Below, in pieces: positions 21,412 through 51,036 of a stretch of DNA of 58,500 nucleotides (the stretch's first letter is position 1; the number at the start of each line of letters is the position of its first letter). The notes below the pieces were generated by a model. It was not told where the DNA came from. It saw only the letters and a program-made list of their open reading frames with translations, and ran no database searches. The DNA lies in contig RPFO01000253.1 in assembly GCA_009746045.1 (NCBI GenBank), positions 5,592,145 to 5,650,644 of the forward strand. The letters run 5' to 3'. Origin of the DNA: Mesostigma viride (lineage: Eukaryota > Streptophyta > Mesostigmatophyceae > Mesostigmatales > Mesostigmataceae). Both the position numbers and the translations under genes were made by a program.

Positions 21412-24400
21412 ATGCGTCAAGGACAGACAGTCGATGAATTCATGGCCGAGGACCCTGACGACGGGTCGGCCAGTGGGGAGGATGCAGCACGCCAGTTTGC
21501 TAGAAATTATGACGAAGCAGTGGCCAGAGTCAAGGACGATACGCCATTGTACCCGGGATCTGAGAGCAAGGCCTTGATGTTTACATTGCAATTGCTGACG
21601 CTAATGGGGGAAAACTCATGCCCTCAGAGCTTTGCTGATGAGCTCTTCAAGCTGTTGGGAAACGTTCTCCCCGCGGGCAACACTCTGCCCGACAGTATCT
21701 GGAAGGCACGGAAAGTGATCAAAGGCTTGGGCTTGGGGTACCGTGTGTACGATGCCTGCCCATGCGAGGGTTATTTGTACAAGGACAAGATTACTAAGAG
21801 CTGCCCTCTTTGCAAGCTGTCGCGCTACGAGACGTACACTGACAGAAACGGTGACATCGTCAACTCGCGGAAAGCGCATCGCCAGGTTAGGCACTTCCCC
21901 CTGATGGATCGGATTAGGGCCTGGTTCCGAGTCCCGGAAATGGCGGAAGCCCTTCAGTACGCTGCGAAACATGAAAACAGGGAGCCAGACTCATCCACGC
22001 GCGTTGTGGACGGCTTGAAAGGCAGGTTTGCACTTGTTTCTACGCCTTCTGTTATGCAATGTGTGCCAAAGTATCAAGTTCGAGATTTTTCCTCTTGCGC
22101 TTATCTTTTGTTTGTACTGCTCTGATGGATACCTTTCTTTTTACGTCTGGTGTTTCTTGTGCATGGACCTGTTCGTGCAGACAGCCGTGCCATCCAGCAC
22201 ATAAAGAACAACTGGGACTTTCGCAGCCAGCCGCGGAACACCATCTTCCTTCTGAATTTTGACGGAGTATGTCCAAGGTCTTTCATGGATACCCACAGCA
22301 GCTGGCCCGCGTTTGTTTCCTGTGTCAACTTGCCCGAGTGGGTGATGGTGAATGGGCGGTTTTGCCCTATGGTGCTTCTTGTGGGCGCCATGAAGGGGAA
22401 GGCACCCAAGAACATGACCATTTTTTTGGACTTGATCGCTGAGGACTTCCTGGTACTGTGGAAGGGGTATTACATTTGTGATGTGACGCTGGACGTGGCG
22501 GGTGTTTACACTACGACATTTGTGAGGTCCATTCTTGCTGGCATAATTCACGACTACCCGGCATACTCCAAGTCCCTGAACATTCCAGATGCAGGGTACT
22601 ATCAATGCGTCCTACATGGTGATGAGTGGCGTGGGGTTTTTATCTCAAATGGCCGTATCGTTCTCCTTGGCAATGACCGCATGTTTCCCGAGGGTGACCC
22701 CCGCCGGCCGGCTCACGCTCCTGTTGTTCAGGAGATGGACCATGCTGGCTACCTGAAGTACTGTGCTACGCTAAAAAAGCAGCCCGAGCCGTTTCTCAAG
22801 TTACCGTACTGGGTTCACCTGAAGATCCGTCATTTTATTGACGAGTTCCATCTGTGTCCCAACAACTTCAAGCGGGTCATTCATTGCACAAGCGGTAATT
22901 GCTAAACATTTAATTGTATCATTTCATTGTGATTGTTGCATGCATACATTGACTGTGGCCTATCTGTTCACATGGAAAGCTGATGTAATATTGTTTTTTT
23001 TTTTTTTCTGTTTGTACTCCATGCAGGGAAGGCTATGGCGACCGGGTCACTTCGTGGCAGGCTGAAGGTCCTCGGTCTGAACCCGGAGCTGTGGCGGCCT
23101 GATGAAGACCCTCCACCGGAGGGAGACCCACCACCGGAGGGAGACCCACCACCGGAGGGAGACCACCAAAGTCCACCGAAGAAAGGCCGCAAGAAGAAGA
23201 GGGCGCCAGCACCGCGCCCCGGGTTCCAGCTGACGGCTGAGGAAAAGGCTGATATCAAGCGTAAGTGTGACATTGGGTTTTTATTTTTCCCGTAATTTGG
23301 AAATTTAATATGTAGGACTGACTATATGGTCTGTGTGATTTACATAGGACTGACTATTTTTTTCGGCTGTCGTGTTACTACTATGTGTTATTTTTTTGCG
23401 TGTGGTTGTGATGCGCAGGTCTCGATGACATCATGGCGCATAGCCTACCCGACTACTTCACCGGCCGGATCAGTGGCTTGCTCTGCGATGCGAAGAGTAC
23501 TGAAAAATCCAAGACGCGTGACAAGATCCTCTACTTTTGCAAGCAACTCCCGACCATCTTGCGTGGGCGGTTAGATGACGATGCACGGCAAGCATTTCTC
23601 CTTCAATCAGCGGCCTGGGACTTTGTGTTTTCTAGCGGCCCGGCGACTCAGCAGCAGTTGGATGACTGCGGCGAGATGTTTTTGCTTGCTGCTGTGGCGA
23701 TGGAGCGTATAGCGCCAGCGTCTGAGATGGCAAAATCTGTTCATATGATGGCCCACCTGGCCCAGCAAATCCCCTTGTTGGGTCGATGTGACACCCGCAC
23801 CATGGCGTCGGGCGAGCGGATGATGGGGGCCATCACGAAAGCTAAGCTGTCCAACGTCAATGTGGAGTGCTCCATGGACGGAGCATATCGCAAGTCTGAG
23901 GCGCTGACCCATCTGGCCTATCACATGGTGAAAACCGGGATGGTAAGTACACGCTAGTGACCGAATTTTTTTTTTAACCCCTAAATGGGCAGAAATACTG
24001 CCGATGCATCGGCTGTAACTTCACAATTTTGCAAACCAGATGCCATCCAACCCACCCATATCCAATGGCTGTCCTTGGGGGCCAAGCATGTCCATGAGTT
24101 GCCCTTCGGGTTGGTATATCACAACCTTACATATATGCAGGGTAGGCCATGTATAACTGCCGTCAAAGTCAGGGGGGTCAAGACGAGCGTTTTCATTTTT
24201 GGTAGAATGTGCATTGTGAATTATGTTATAAGAGCTAGGCACCTACCACTTCAGGGATGATAAACAATTAGTTGCTGAACAGTTTGAGCCATTGGGGTCA
24301 TCATTTGGGTGGGTATACCAGCAGTTACACCCAGTACAGCCCATAGGGGTACCGGTGGTAAAAAGCAACCAAGGGGGTAGGGGTGGGCATACTACCTACT

Positions 24401-27194
24401 AATACCTACTAATATGGCCCCCAACCATGCCACACAATACATTTCCCTTCCACAATGATGGGGAAACATAACTGCATCATCACACTGCCCTTACATGGCA
24501 CCTATGTGCAGGTGCCACCTTGTCCATGCACGTAGGTAACGTGGTACGGATACCCTACGCAAGGCATGCATTCTAGGAGGCAGCCACCAACAAACTAGTG
24601 ATTTTAAGCCTATTTCAGCCTGCCCTAGCAAGGATAAACTAGGCCTAAGCTGCTATAGCTTGACAGGTGATGGTCAGCACACCTGGTGGCACATGCTGAC
24701 AATGGGAAGCTTCTACTCACCGGTTACATGCTTGATGATGCCACAGAGACCAGCCAACTGCCTCACACTCATGCAATATGTGTGTGGGAAATGTATAACA
24801 AACATATATGGAGGTATTCAAACCCATACAGACTCTAAAACTTATCACCATCACCCTGTGGCAGGTCAACTGACTGATGGAAGCATCTAAGAAGGGTGTT
24901 TTAGAAAGGGGCCAGGCCAGGGTCAAGAAAGAGCATGAATAATGCAAAAAGAATGTGCTACACAAGCTAGAACGTATATATGAACGTCAAACATCGATAG
25001 GAAAACGATGCTTAAGCTTTACCAGGCATGGATGGCGTTACCTTGGCCCAGGCGGTGGCCGCAAAATGGCGCATTTCGGCACGCCAAAGTTGTGCAGCAT
25101 GGTCGCTGGATTCGGCGATTTCTGGCCACCCTTGCACGTTTACGACTACTATGTATCATAAAAAGTACAAAGAAACCAATATATCCTTTAAAATACGCCG
25201 GAAAGGTATTGCTGTCAACGTTTCTATCGTCCGGCCTGATCGCAGTTTTTTCCAGCAAGAACGCTGCCGACACCTATCAAATGGCATTCCCGCGAACCAA
25301 AAATTGGCCTGTATCATCTTTAGGACGTATAAAATCAATTTCCTGAGTTTGGTCAGAAAATTCGAACGAAAACGTAAATGCCATGCGTGGGCGCAAGCCG
25401 CCATGGCCAGGTCGTCGTTTTCCGGAATGCACGTTGTACGCGAAAAAGTACCCTGACCCCTTGTACTTTGACCGACCAGAACACCTCTATAACTTTGTCA
25501 GAAGTATGCAAACCCTAGTACCATGCTGTGAGGAAAATTATAAACTTTCGATCTTCTCAGCTAAACGTTTCCTAATTCTCAATAGTTTTCGCGGCATTTG
25601 GTCCCCCGAGAAGGGGCCGACGTGTCGGCTGTAACTCAGTTTTAGGCGGAAAATCGGCAGCCAGACCATTTAGGGGTTAATGGATTTGTGTGCAGATTTA
25701 GTGTTATGTACGCGCTCCTTGTGGCACGGTCTTGTGCTGCATGCAGCTAATTTCTGTGCTTATTTGTGTGCGCTGCTTGCAATGTCTTGTTTGCTTTCTT
25801 TTTTTTTCTTTCAGCCAAAAGACCGCTACTACATCTGGGACGTCATCCACGCAGACCCGTCCAAGAAGGTCGAGTTGGGGGGGCGCAGCCGCAAGAATGT
25901 CTACACTTTCACCGCCGCGGAATCTGATGAAGTGGGCGCGATTTTGTTGGAGTATGCGCTGCCCAATGCGGAGTACAAAGATCCCGAAGTCAACGGCGAT
26001 GAGGCCTACTGGTAAGACGCCGCTGTCCTATTATTGTAAGTTGCTATTCTTTGAGCTGATTTTCTTTCAGTATAGGGAACTTCATCTGATTTCCAAGGAC
26101 TACTGCCGTTATTCTAATTTTTTTTTTCTTGCATTGCTATCTTGCTTTGTATACGATGTGCATGCAGGCGGCCCTTGTGCAGCGACCTCTCATGGCTCAA
26201 AGACTGGATCGGACTCAACCAGCAGCCGCTGGTCCCGGAGCTTGTCCAGGCTGCAGCAGCCGGCGTGCAGCTCAAGGCTGAGGAGTATGATAGGGTGCAC
26301 TTGTACGGTTTCAATTACCGGACAAAAGAAGCTGACAGGAAGCAAGCATGGCGGACTGCAAACTGTGGTGTAGCCTACCATAAGGAGGGAAGCAGCACTC
26401 AGTACGGCTACCTGACCCACATTCTCGTGGCAAAGCTGGTGCAGCCGGTGGGGCAGTGGACTCAACAGCTTGTGCTGAGAGTAGAGCTTTTCGATGCATC
26501 GGAGGTGGCTTACATTCGGGATCAACGCTTGGTGTTGGTCCGCAGCGCCGAGGCACCACGCACGGCAAAGCTAGTGTGGCCAACATCTGTTAGCTCTGTT
26601 GGGTTTGTGCTGGACCCACGGCATCAGCCCCAGCTTTCGGTCATTCACTGCAAGCTGCCCCGTCACCTGGCAACCGGGTGGGCTTTGGAGAACGAGTTTT
26701 TCCAAAGCACGGCGACAAGGTGGCAGGAAGACATCAGGTACTTCCCACCTGAGCCGCCCGCTGAACGGCCGCCCGCTGAACCGCCGCCCGCTGATCCGTC
26801 GCCCGCGCCATCAAGCACGGCGGCACGACCTTCACGCGCAGCCCCGCCGCGCAAGAAAAAGAAGCCGCCCGATGCACGGCAGCCCGCGCCGGCAGCCACG
26901 GCGGCAGGACCTTCACGCGCAGCCCCGCCTCGCAAGAAAAAGAAGCCGCCCGCTGAACGGCAGCCCACGCCGGCAACCACGGCGGCAGAGCCCTCACGCG
27001 CAGCCCCGCCTCGCAAGAGAAAGAAGAAATCTGAGGCTTTGGCGTCTGCATCACACAAGGGGAAGGAGCCCATGCCCCCGTTGCGCACAAGTGCACGCGC
27101 GCGCACGGTCAGGGACTATAGAGAACAAACCTCTAGCAACGAGGGGAATGACAGTGATTTTAACGGTAGTGATGCCAAGGATGATTCTGATTGA
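21412..27194 (+). CDS. CACTA (EnSpm) transposase, TNP2 type, six exons
   Basis: Cuts and rejoins the element's ends. Exons: 21412-22021, 22181-22894, 23027-23260, 23419-23942, 25815-26011 and 26168-27194; the phases agree throughout and give about 1,101 residues. Domains in order: a zinc-ribbon-like CPCEG...CPLCKLSRY followed by the family's HFPLMDRIRAWF (about residues 120-180); the TNP2 catalytic core with FLLNFDGV, SWPAFVSCVNLPEW and the DYPAYS segment (about 215-330); a DUF4218-like GERMMGAITKAK...NVECSM block; a DUF4216-like YGYLTHILVAKL block; and a basic tail with PSRAAPPRKKKKPP repeats that could serve as nuclear localisation signals. Intron 1 has a GC donor (AAAG/GCAGGT). Intron 4 hosts a piggyBac-like element. 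The start is the first Met after an in-frame TAA; an upstream exon is possible. The frame is intact, so it may be functional. Confidence 0.88.
23978..25676. mobile_element. piggyBac-like non-autonomous element, 1,699 bp
   Basis: Begins CCCCTAAATGG and ends with its inverse CCATTTAGGGG, flanked on both sides by TTAA (23974-23977 and 25677-25680). TTAA target duplication with CCC...GGG ends is diagnostic of piggyBac-type insertion. It lies wholly inside transposase intron 4. No transposase frame is visible, so it would need one in trans. Both ends also carry TGCCGAT and CGGCTGTAAC motifs nearby. Confidence 0.8.
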
Positions 27195-27241
27195 TGCTGC
27201 TGCGCCAGCATTTTGCGGCCTCATTAGATGCTGCACACAAG

Positions 27242-27246
27242 TGTAA
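27242..27246 (+). terminator. Poly(A) signal TGTAA of the transposase gene
   Basis: TGTAA 48 bp after the stop codon at 27194, followed by TTGAATAAAG. This supports the 3' end and a chlorophyte host. Confidence 0.55.
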
Positions 27247-27329
27247 TCATGCCGTATTATGTTGAATAAAGATGCATCATTCATTGTTTGGGCCTAAACT
27301 GACTTGTTGTCGGTTCAGCCCTTGTGTTT

Positions 27330-27660
27330 TTTACCACTTTTGTGCTCGTCGTGGTGTTCTTTTTACCACTTTTACCACTTTTTATCACTTTTTACCACTT
27401 TTACTGCTTTTTACTGCTTTTTACTGCTTTTTACTGCTTTTTACCACCATTTTCCACCTTTTACCACTTTTACCACCTCCGTTAGGTGGTAAAAGTGGTA
27501 AAAGGTGGTATTTTTTACTGATTTTTACTGCTTTTTACTGCTTTTTACTGCTTTTTACTGCTTTTTACTGCTTTTTACGGCTTTTTACTCCTTGTGGGTG
27601 GTAAAAAGTGGTAAAAAGTGGTAAAAAGTGGTAAAAAGTGGTAAAAGTGGTATTTTTTAC
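27330..27660. repeat. Right subterminal repeat array of the CACTA element
   Basis: Units of TTTTTACCAC and the variant TTTTTACTGC, then an inverted GTGGTAAAAA cluster (27598-27650), then the terminal repeat. The TACTGC variant is tandemly amplified and is not seen in the left array. Confidence 0.88.
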
Positions 27661-27679
27661 CACCAACGAGTTCCTAGTG
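27655..27679 (-). repeat. CACTA element right terminal inverted repeat
   Basis: Exact inverse of 17007-17031, ending CCTAGTG and followed by AT. Confidence 0.95.
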
Positions 27680-30600
27680 ATGGAGCGGATGGCCGTCTGC
27701 CACTCAGCAGGCGGAGGCCTCATCATCAGCGAGCAGGACACCGGGTTGCAGAACGCCAGCAGAAGCTCCCTCACCGCCGGGTCAGGGGTCTTCAGCAGCT
27801 CAGCAGAAAGGTGGTCGGCATCGACCGCCGGCCGCGTCGTACCGCAGCAGGCGAGCAAGGGCGCCATCCAATTCCTCCAACTGAGTGAAGGGGTGGACGA
27901 CGTCGTTGGTGGCAAGGCAGCCCTCCTGCAAGGTGGGGACTTGGTAGTCCGCGGCCGAGGAGGGGGGCGCAGGCGGCGGGGGTGGTCTGGCAACACCGAG
28001 ACGGGCAGCCGTCTTCGGGTGAAGCGGCGGGGGGGGGGCGCGAGCCCCACCTGTCAAGGAAACATTGTTGGCCAACCGGCAGCGGTCATGCAAGGCTGAC
28101 CGGCGCCGTGCATGCCGTCCCCCGTGTGCTCCACCGGCCGGGTGCGCTGCCGCCGGCCGCAGAGCCGGTCGAGGTGGTACCACATGTCCTTGCCCTGGTT
28201 GCAAGCTTGGCAGGCCTTGGCATCCGCGATGCACTGGGCCGCCTCTGCGTCCTGAGCGTGTGCGTAGGCCTCCACATTAGGGCGGCCTTGAGCACCGGTT
28301 TCAGCAGCGGGTCCCGGTTACGCTTGAGGCGGTGCCGGGCGGCCAAGACCTTTTTGGGGTCCTGGCGGTAGAGCGGGCCGGGGGCGTCGGCGGGGCACTG
28401 ATGACCTGCAGGTGCCGTGCCGCCGCCAGCAACGGGGCGCGGGCCGCAAAGCCCCGCAAAAATGGCGGCGTTCGGGAAGCACCCTGGGCCAGCGCGTCGG
28501 CGTCCGCCGCCTGGGCGTACGTCCGAGGGCCTCCAGGTACGCCCGTCGGCACCTGTTCCGCTCGTGCTCGGCGTCCGTCCAGTCCTCAGGATCCCCCTGC
28601 AGACCGGGCGTAGAGCAGACCAGTCAGGACGGGCCACTGGGGCGCGGCGCTCGGGTAAATGGAACCGGAGCCGAATGGTCGATCGCGCGCACCAACCGGT
28701 GGTCAGAGCACACCGTGGGTGGGTCGAACATGCACTCGGGTAATAATCCAGAACCGAAGTGCACCTGGGCTGCAATGATGCCGTAGTACCACCGCGTAAG
28801 TAGTCCAGACAGGCCTGACGTACGGGGGGTTAGGGCCCCGAAAAGTGACCAAGTCCTGTGAGGGACGTTGGAAGTGGCAGTTGACAGCAACCATCCCGCT
28901 ATCCCGCAAAAACTGAGGCAGAAAACAAGGGGGTGTTGTTGATAGCAGCCGTGCCGGCAGCTATAGATAGGCGCAAAGCGACTGCCAGCAGTGCCCACGG
29001 GGAGCGTTGCGTTGGCGTCGATCGAGCAGCATAAGCAAGAAGTGGCGGGCCGGGGTGGCCCCCTCAAGGCTATGCAAGTCCTCAAAGAACTTCTGGCGTT
29101 CCATGCAACTCTGACAGAGTAGACGTACACTTAGTGTGGACAATTAGGTACAATTAGTATGGAGTGCGTAACCCACGTACCCCAACCGTGAGGTGGTGTT
29201 TAGACCGCCCCTCGATCAACTGAGGTGAAATGCGCCACCATCAGGCGTGGGGTTAGGATTAACTTCAGCGTGCTGAGGCTGGCAGCTGCCACGCTCGGCG
29301 AACACAAAAGGCCAACGCCACTCTTGGCCTGGCGTCCCACTGCATGCCAGCAATTAAGTTTACAAAAACGCCAACCGCCTGCCAGGCGATCAGTGAACGC
29401 CGTGCCAGAAGGCACCGTGCGACGATCGATGCTCCTGCATGCCTAGAATAGACACACGATGTGCCGTGCAATGCAAAAGGCAACAACCTACTTCACCCGG
29501 TAGCAGACCTATGGTCGCCATCTGCGAGCAATCGGTAGTAACGTACTTTGAAAGTAGTGCGAGGGCCAAGGATGCCTGCTGGCCCAACAGGGGAGAACGA
29601 CGATGGGGGATGGGGGTGGATGCAGCGGAATCGAAGATGGGGGTGGGGATGGAACGGAGTGGAGGGAGATGGATGGAATAGTGCTGTTCATCGCATGGAG
29701 CAGTTGTCCTGCAGGCATAGGATGCGAGCCTGCCGCCTGCTCTGCGTATTCGGGGATGATTGCGCAACGCAGAGGCGTAGAAAATCTAGCACGCGTTGGG
29801 TATTGCTAATCTGACTGCTGAGAGCTCGGTCGTTCTGGCCCGAGATACCGGCACCACCATGTGTCTCAGTCGACTAGGTCGATGCAATGGGGGTCAGAAC
29901 GGGGGGGGACTGTTTAGAGGCTGTCCCTGAAGCCTGGTGCCGCGAGCCGACGAGTAAAGTTGTCTACCTACTGGAACCACCAGAGGCAGCACCCTTCTTA
30001 CGAGACACCCCACGAGAGGCTCTGCACCCGGGGTGTTAAGCTCAATACCGTCAAAGACTGATGCTGCAAAGGTGCCATTCGGGAGCAGACGCATCTTCAC
30101 GCGCGCTTACCGGGTGTCTGCTGCGCCCTAGCCGCCTGGACGGCGGGGCTGTTCCACACCTCGCTCACTTGCCTTCACTTGTGCAGGCGTGTAGCCGGTC
30201 CTCGTCGAGGCTGAAGTCGGTGGTCTTGAGCAGGCGACGCCGTGCTCCCAGCAAATTAAGGCGTTTATCGTGTATGGATGCCATGGTGACGACGACCAGT
30301 TGCCCATCGGGCTAGGCAGCCGAATGGCTCGTTCAACAACAACGTGGTTCCTGAGCTGCATCACACCCAGGAACTCCGGGCCGCGGAGCTCCTCGGCCAG
30401 TGTGCTTGCAGTCTCGTTTGCGCCGGTGCTTGCCGACCTGAAAGTTCTTGATGACGATGTTGCGTTGCCTCTGTTGCACCACGTTCTGCGAGACAGCAGC
30501 GGTAGCAGCAGACTTTGCAGCCTGCTGGACAATGGCGGTCAGGTTCTTGCTGGTAACGTCTGCGAACGAGAGCAGGCTTGGTGGGGGCGGCCAGGGCTAA

Positions 30601-31250
30601 TTAATTCTTCAGCTCCAGCAATGAGGCCGTCGTAGCAGCAGACGCCTCCGCCATGGCCTTGATGTCGCCCTGCACAGACGTAAGAGACTGTGCTAGGCTC
30701 TGCAACAGCACGGTAGCATCGTCCGCGAGCCGGGCTGGCCTGGCGATGGCCGGCGCCGTTGACCAGCTCGACGAGTTCAGGGCAGCACGAAAGAAGACAG
30801 GCAAGCCGACGCTGTTTATCATCCCAATTAGGCCACTCATCCGAAGCTTCCTCAACCCGGCCGCTGCGAGGGTTGCGAATCGGGGCGTCGTGTTCGTTGC
30901 GGAGCTTCAGCACGCGTAGCACGTCTGCGTCGCTGAGGGTGAGTAAGGCAGCGATGTCGTCCAGGCGCTCGAACGCTGTCCTGGCGTGTAGAAGGATGCA
31001 GGAAGTGTGTCCGGCAAGGAAGATTCAGCCGCCATTGGGGCTGCTTCCGAAGCCTTGGGTCGCTGGTTAGCGGCGTTCTTGGCGTCGACTATGTCGCTGG
31101 CGATTTTGTTTTCGGCAATTTTGGCATCAAGAGATTCGGTGGCAGGAGCTGAAACGATGCGGGGACCTCCATATCTACGTTCAATAGCACCTAGACGATG
31201 TCAGGAGGCGCAGGCGCACTGATCACGTGCGTGGTGCCGCCATAACGTGT
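27680..31250 (-). mobile_element. LINE retrotransposon, 5' half (ORF1-like and endonuclease), decayed
   Basis: The minus strand reads towards the CACTA insertion. From 31250 to about 30100 there are broken frames with acidic/Ala-rich, ORF1-like content (SLDAKIAENKIASDIVDAKN; AFERLDDIAALLTLSDADV). From about 29160 to 28660 is an apurinic-type endonuclease: MERQKFFEDLHSLEGATPAR, LRDSGMVAVNCHF and the terminal SDHRLV at 28690-28707. From 28600 to 27690 is the linker into RT, ending AEWQTAIRS immediately before the insertion. Frameshifts are frequent. Joined to 15785-17004 it forms one LINE of at least 4.7 kb. Confidence 0.78.
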
Positions 31251-31325
31251 TGAAAAATAGGGGTCATGTGCTGAAAAAGTGCTGAAAAAGAGGGGCCATA
31301 TCCGGGGAAATGGGTGTTGTTTAAT

Positions 31326-31358
31326 TATTAATTAATTTATTAGACTCGTGCTCCCGTT
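31326..31358 (-). repeat. Dispersed repeat family B, copy 3 (short)
   Basis: TTAATTAATTTATTAGACTC followed by GTGCTCCCGTTGG is the inverse of the end of family B copy 1 (3045-3078). Confidence 0.5.
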
Positions 31359-31611
31359 GGATGTTGTTTATTTCCATATACCCAAAATGCCTGATTTCAG
31401 TGGTATATATTTGTTTGCAGCTGTCACAAAAAAAATCCAAAAAATACCAGGATTTTTTCTTGAGTTCTACGGGATGTAAGGAGTCCGTCTACCGAGTTTC
31501 AGACCAAAAATCTCGTATCTACTATGTCTGCCACATGTCAAATTACAACGCGATACATCGCGTTCTAACCCTACAACGCGATACATCTTGTTGTAAAAAA
31601 AACACGGTTTA

Positions 31612-32000
31612 ATTTAATTAATTAATTAATTAATTAATTAAGAACATACCTCCATGGTGAGGATATGTAACACATATCCCTGATAAGGGGCATATGGTTT
31701 TCAATACATTCTAGGCGACAAGCTGCAGGTGGTGGGTGTAAACTGCCACCTACTCGGGGTGCACAACTGAGGTGCACCTGCACCACCATGTATTCCAGCA
31801 GCTGTGTAAAGTTGCGGACATGGGGTGGAAGATGATCATGGCTAGGCAATGGCTTGGGCACGATGGCGTCTCAGCAGAGAGTGGCTCTCTGCATGAGCAA
31901 AGCGTGGCTGACTCATAGCGGATGCAGTAAGGCTGCCCCATGGTCCAGAGCCAAGAGATAGGCTTGGAACACAGTCATTTAGAGGCACCGGTTTGACACA
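31612..32000 (-). repeat. Dispersed repeat family A, copy 3
   Basis: Reverse complement of copy 1 (1927-2345), roughly 85-90 percent similar, including the terminal TATGTTCTTAATTAATTAATT run. It lies between the LINE and the 3' end of the minus-strand GTPase gene. Confidence 0.72.
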
Positions 32001-32345
32001 GTCGTGACACATGACATAATCGTGTGCTATGATTGATAATAGTTGATAATGATTATTGGGGTGCAGCTAGACCCCCTTTCATCAATGGCGGTCAAGCGTT
32101 GGGGTCAGAAGGTTTTACTTTACATCGCCAAAAGAAGTTGACCACTGCAAGAGTGCCGGCTGGAGTTCACAAGTTCGCGCGAAACATGAACTGGATTTAT
32201 TAAGGTGACCGCTGCAAGAAAACTGATGGTTACCACACCAGCCGAAATATTTATACCTTTGCTATAAACTGAAACCCACTGTCCATCCACTCCCCCGCAT
32301 GAGGAAACTTGTCCATTTGAAGAACTAAGACTACTGTTAGTGGAA
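32001..32345. other. Spacer, no gene seen
   Basis: Between repeat A copy 3 and the GTPase 3' end. There is a short TGATAATAG...TTGATAATGAT duplication near 32033-32055 and nothing else. Confidence 0.4.
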
Positions 32346-32350
32346 TTACA
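32346..32350 (-). terminator. Poly(A) signal TGTAA of the minus-strand GTPase gene
   Basis: The minus strand reads GTGTGTAATTCC about 28 nt after the stop codon at 32378. This agrees with that exon being the last. Confidence 0.5.
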
Positions 32351-32377
32351 CACCGGCCAGGGTCCCTCGCAAATTTA

Positions 32378-51036
<18,659 letters not shown>

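Larger units (their letters stand above)
17007..27679 (+). mobile_element. CACTA/EnSpm DNA transposon, 10,673 bp, apparently complete
   Basis: The ends are exact 25-bp inverted repeats starting CACTAGGAACTCGTTGGTGG, at 17007-17031 and 27655-27679. They are flanked by the dinucleotide AT on both sides (17005-17006, 27680-27681), a 2-bp target duplication. Removing the element and one AT rejoins the two LINE halves in frame across RT motif 1, which independently confirms both borders. Arrays of GTGGTAAAAA-type units lie just inside each end, as subterminal transposase-binding repeats do in this superfamily. Inside are two divergent genes: a TNP2-type transposase on plus and a second protein on minus. 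A SINE (17969-18177) and a piggyBac-like element (23978-25676) are nested within. Confidence 0.93.
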
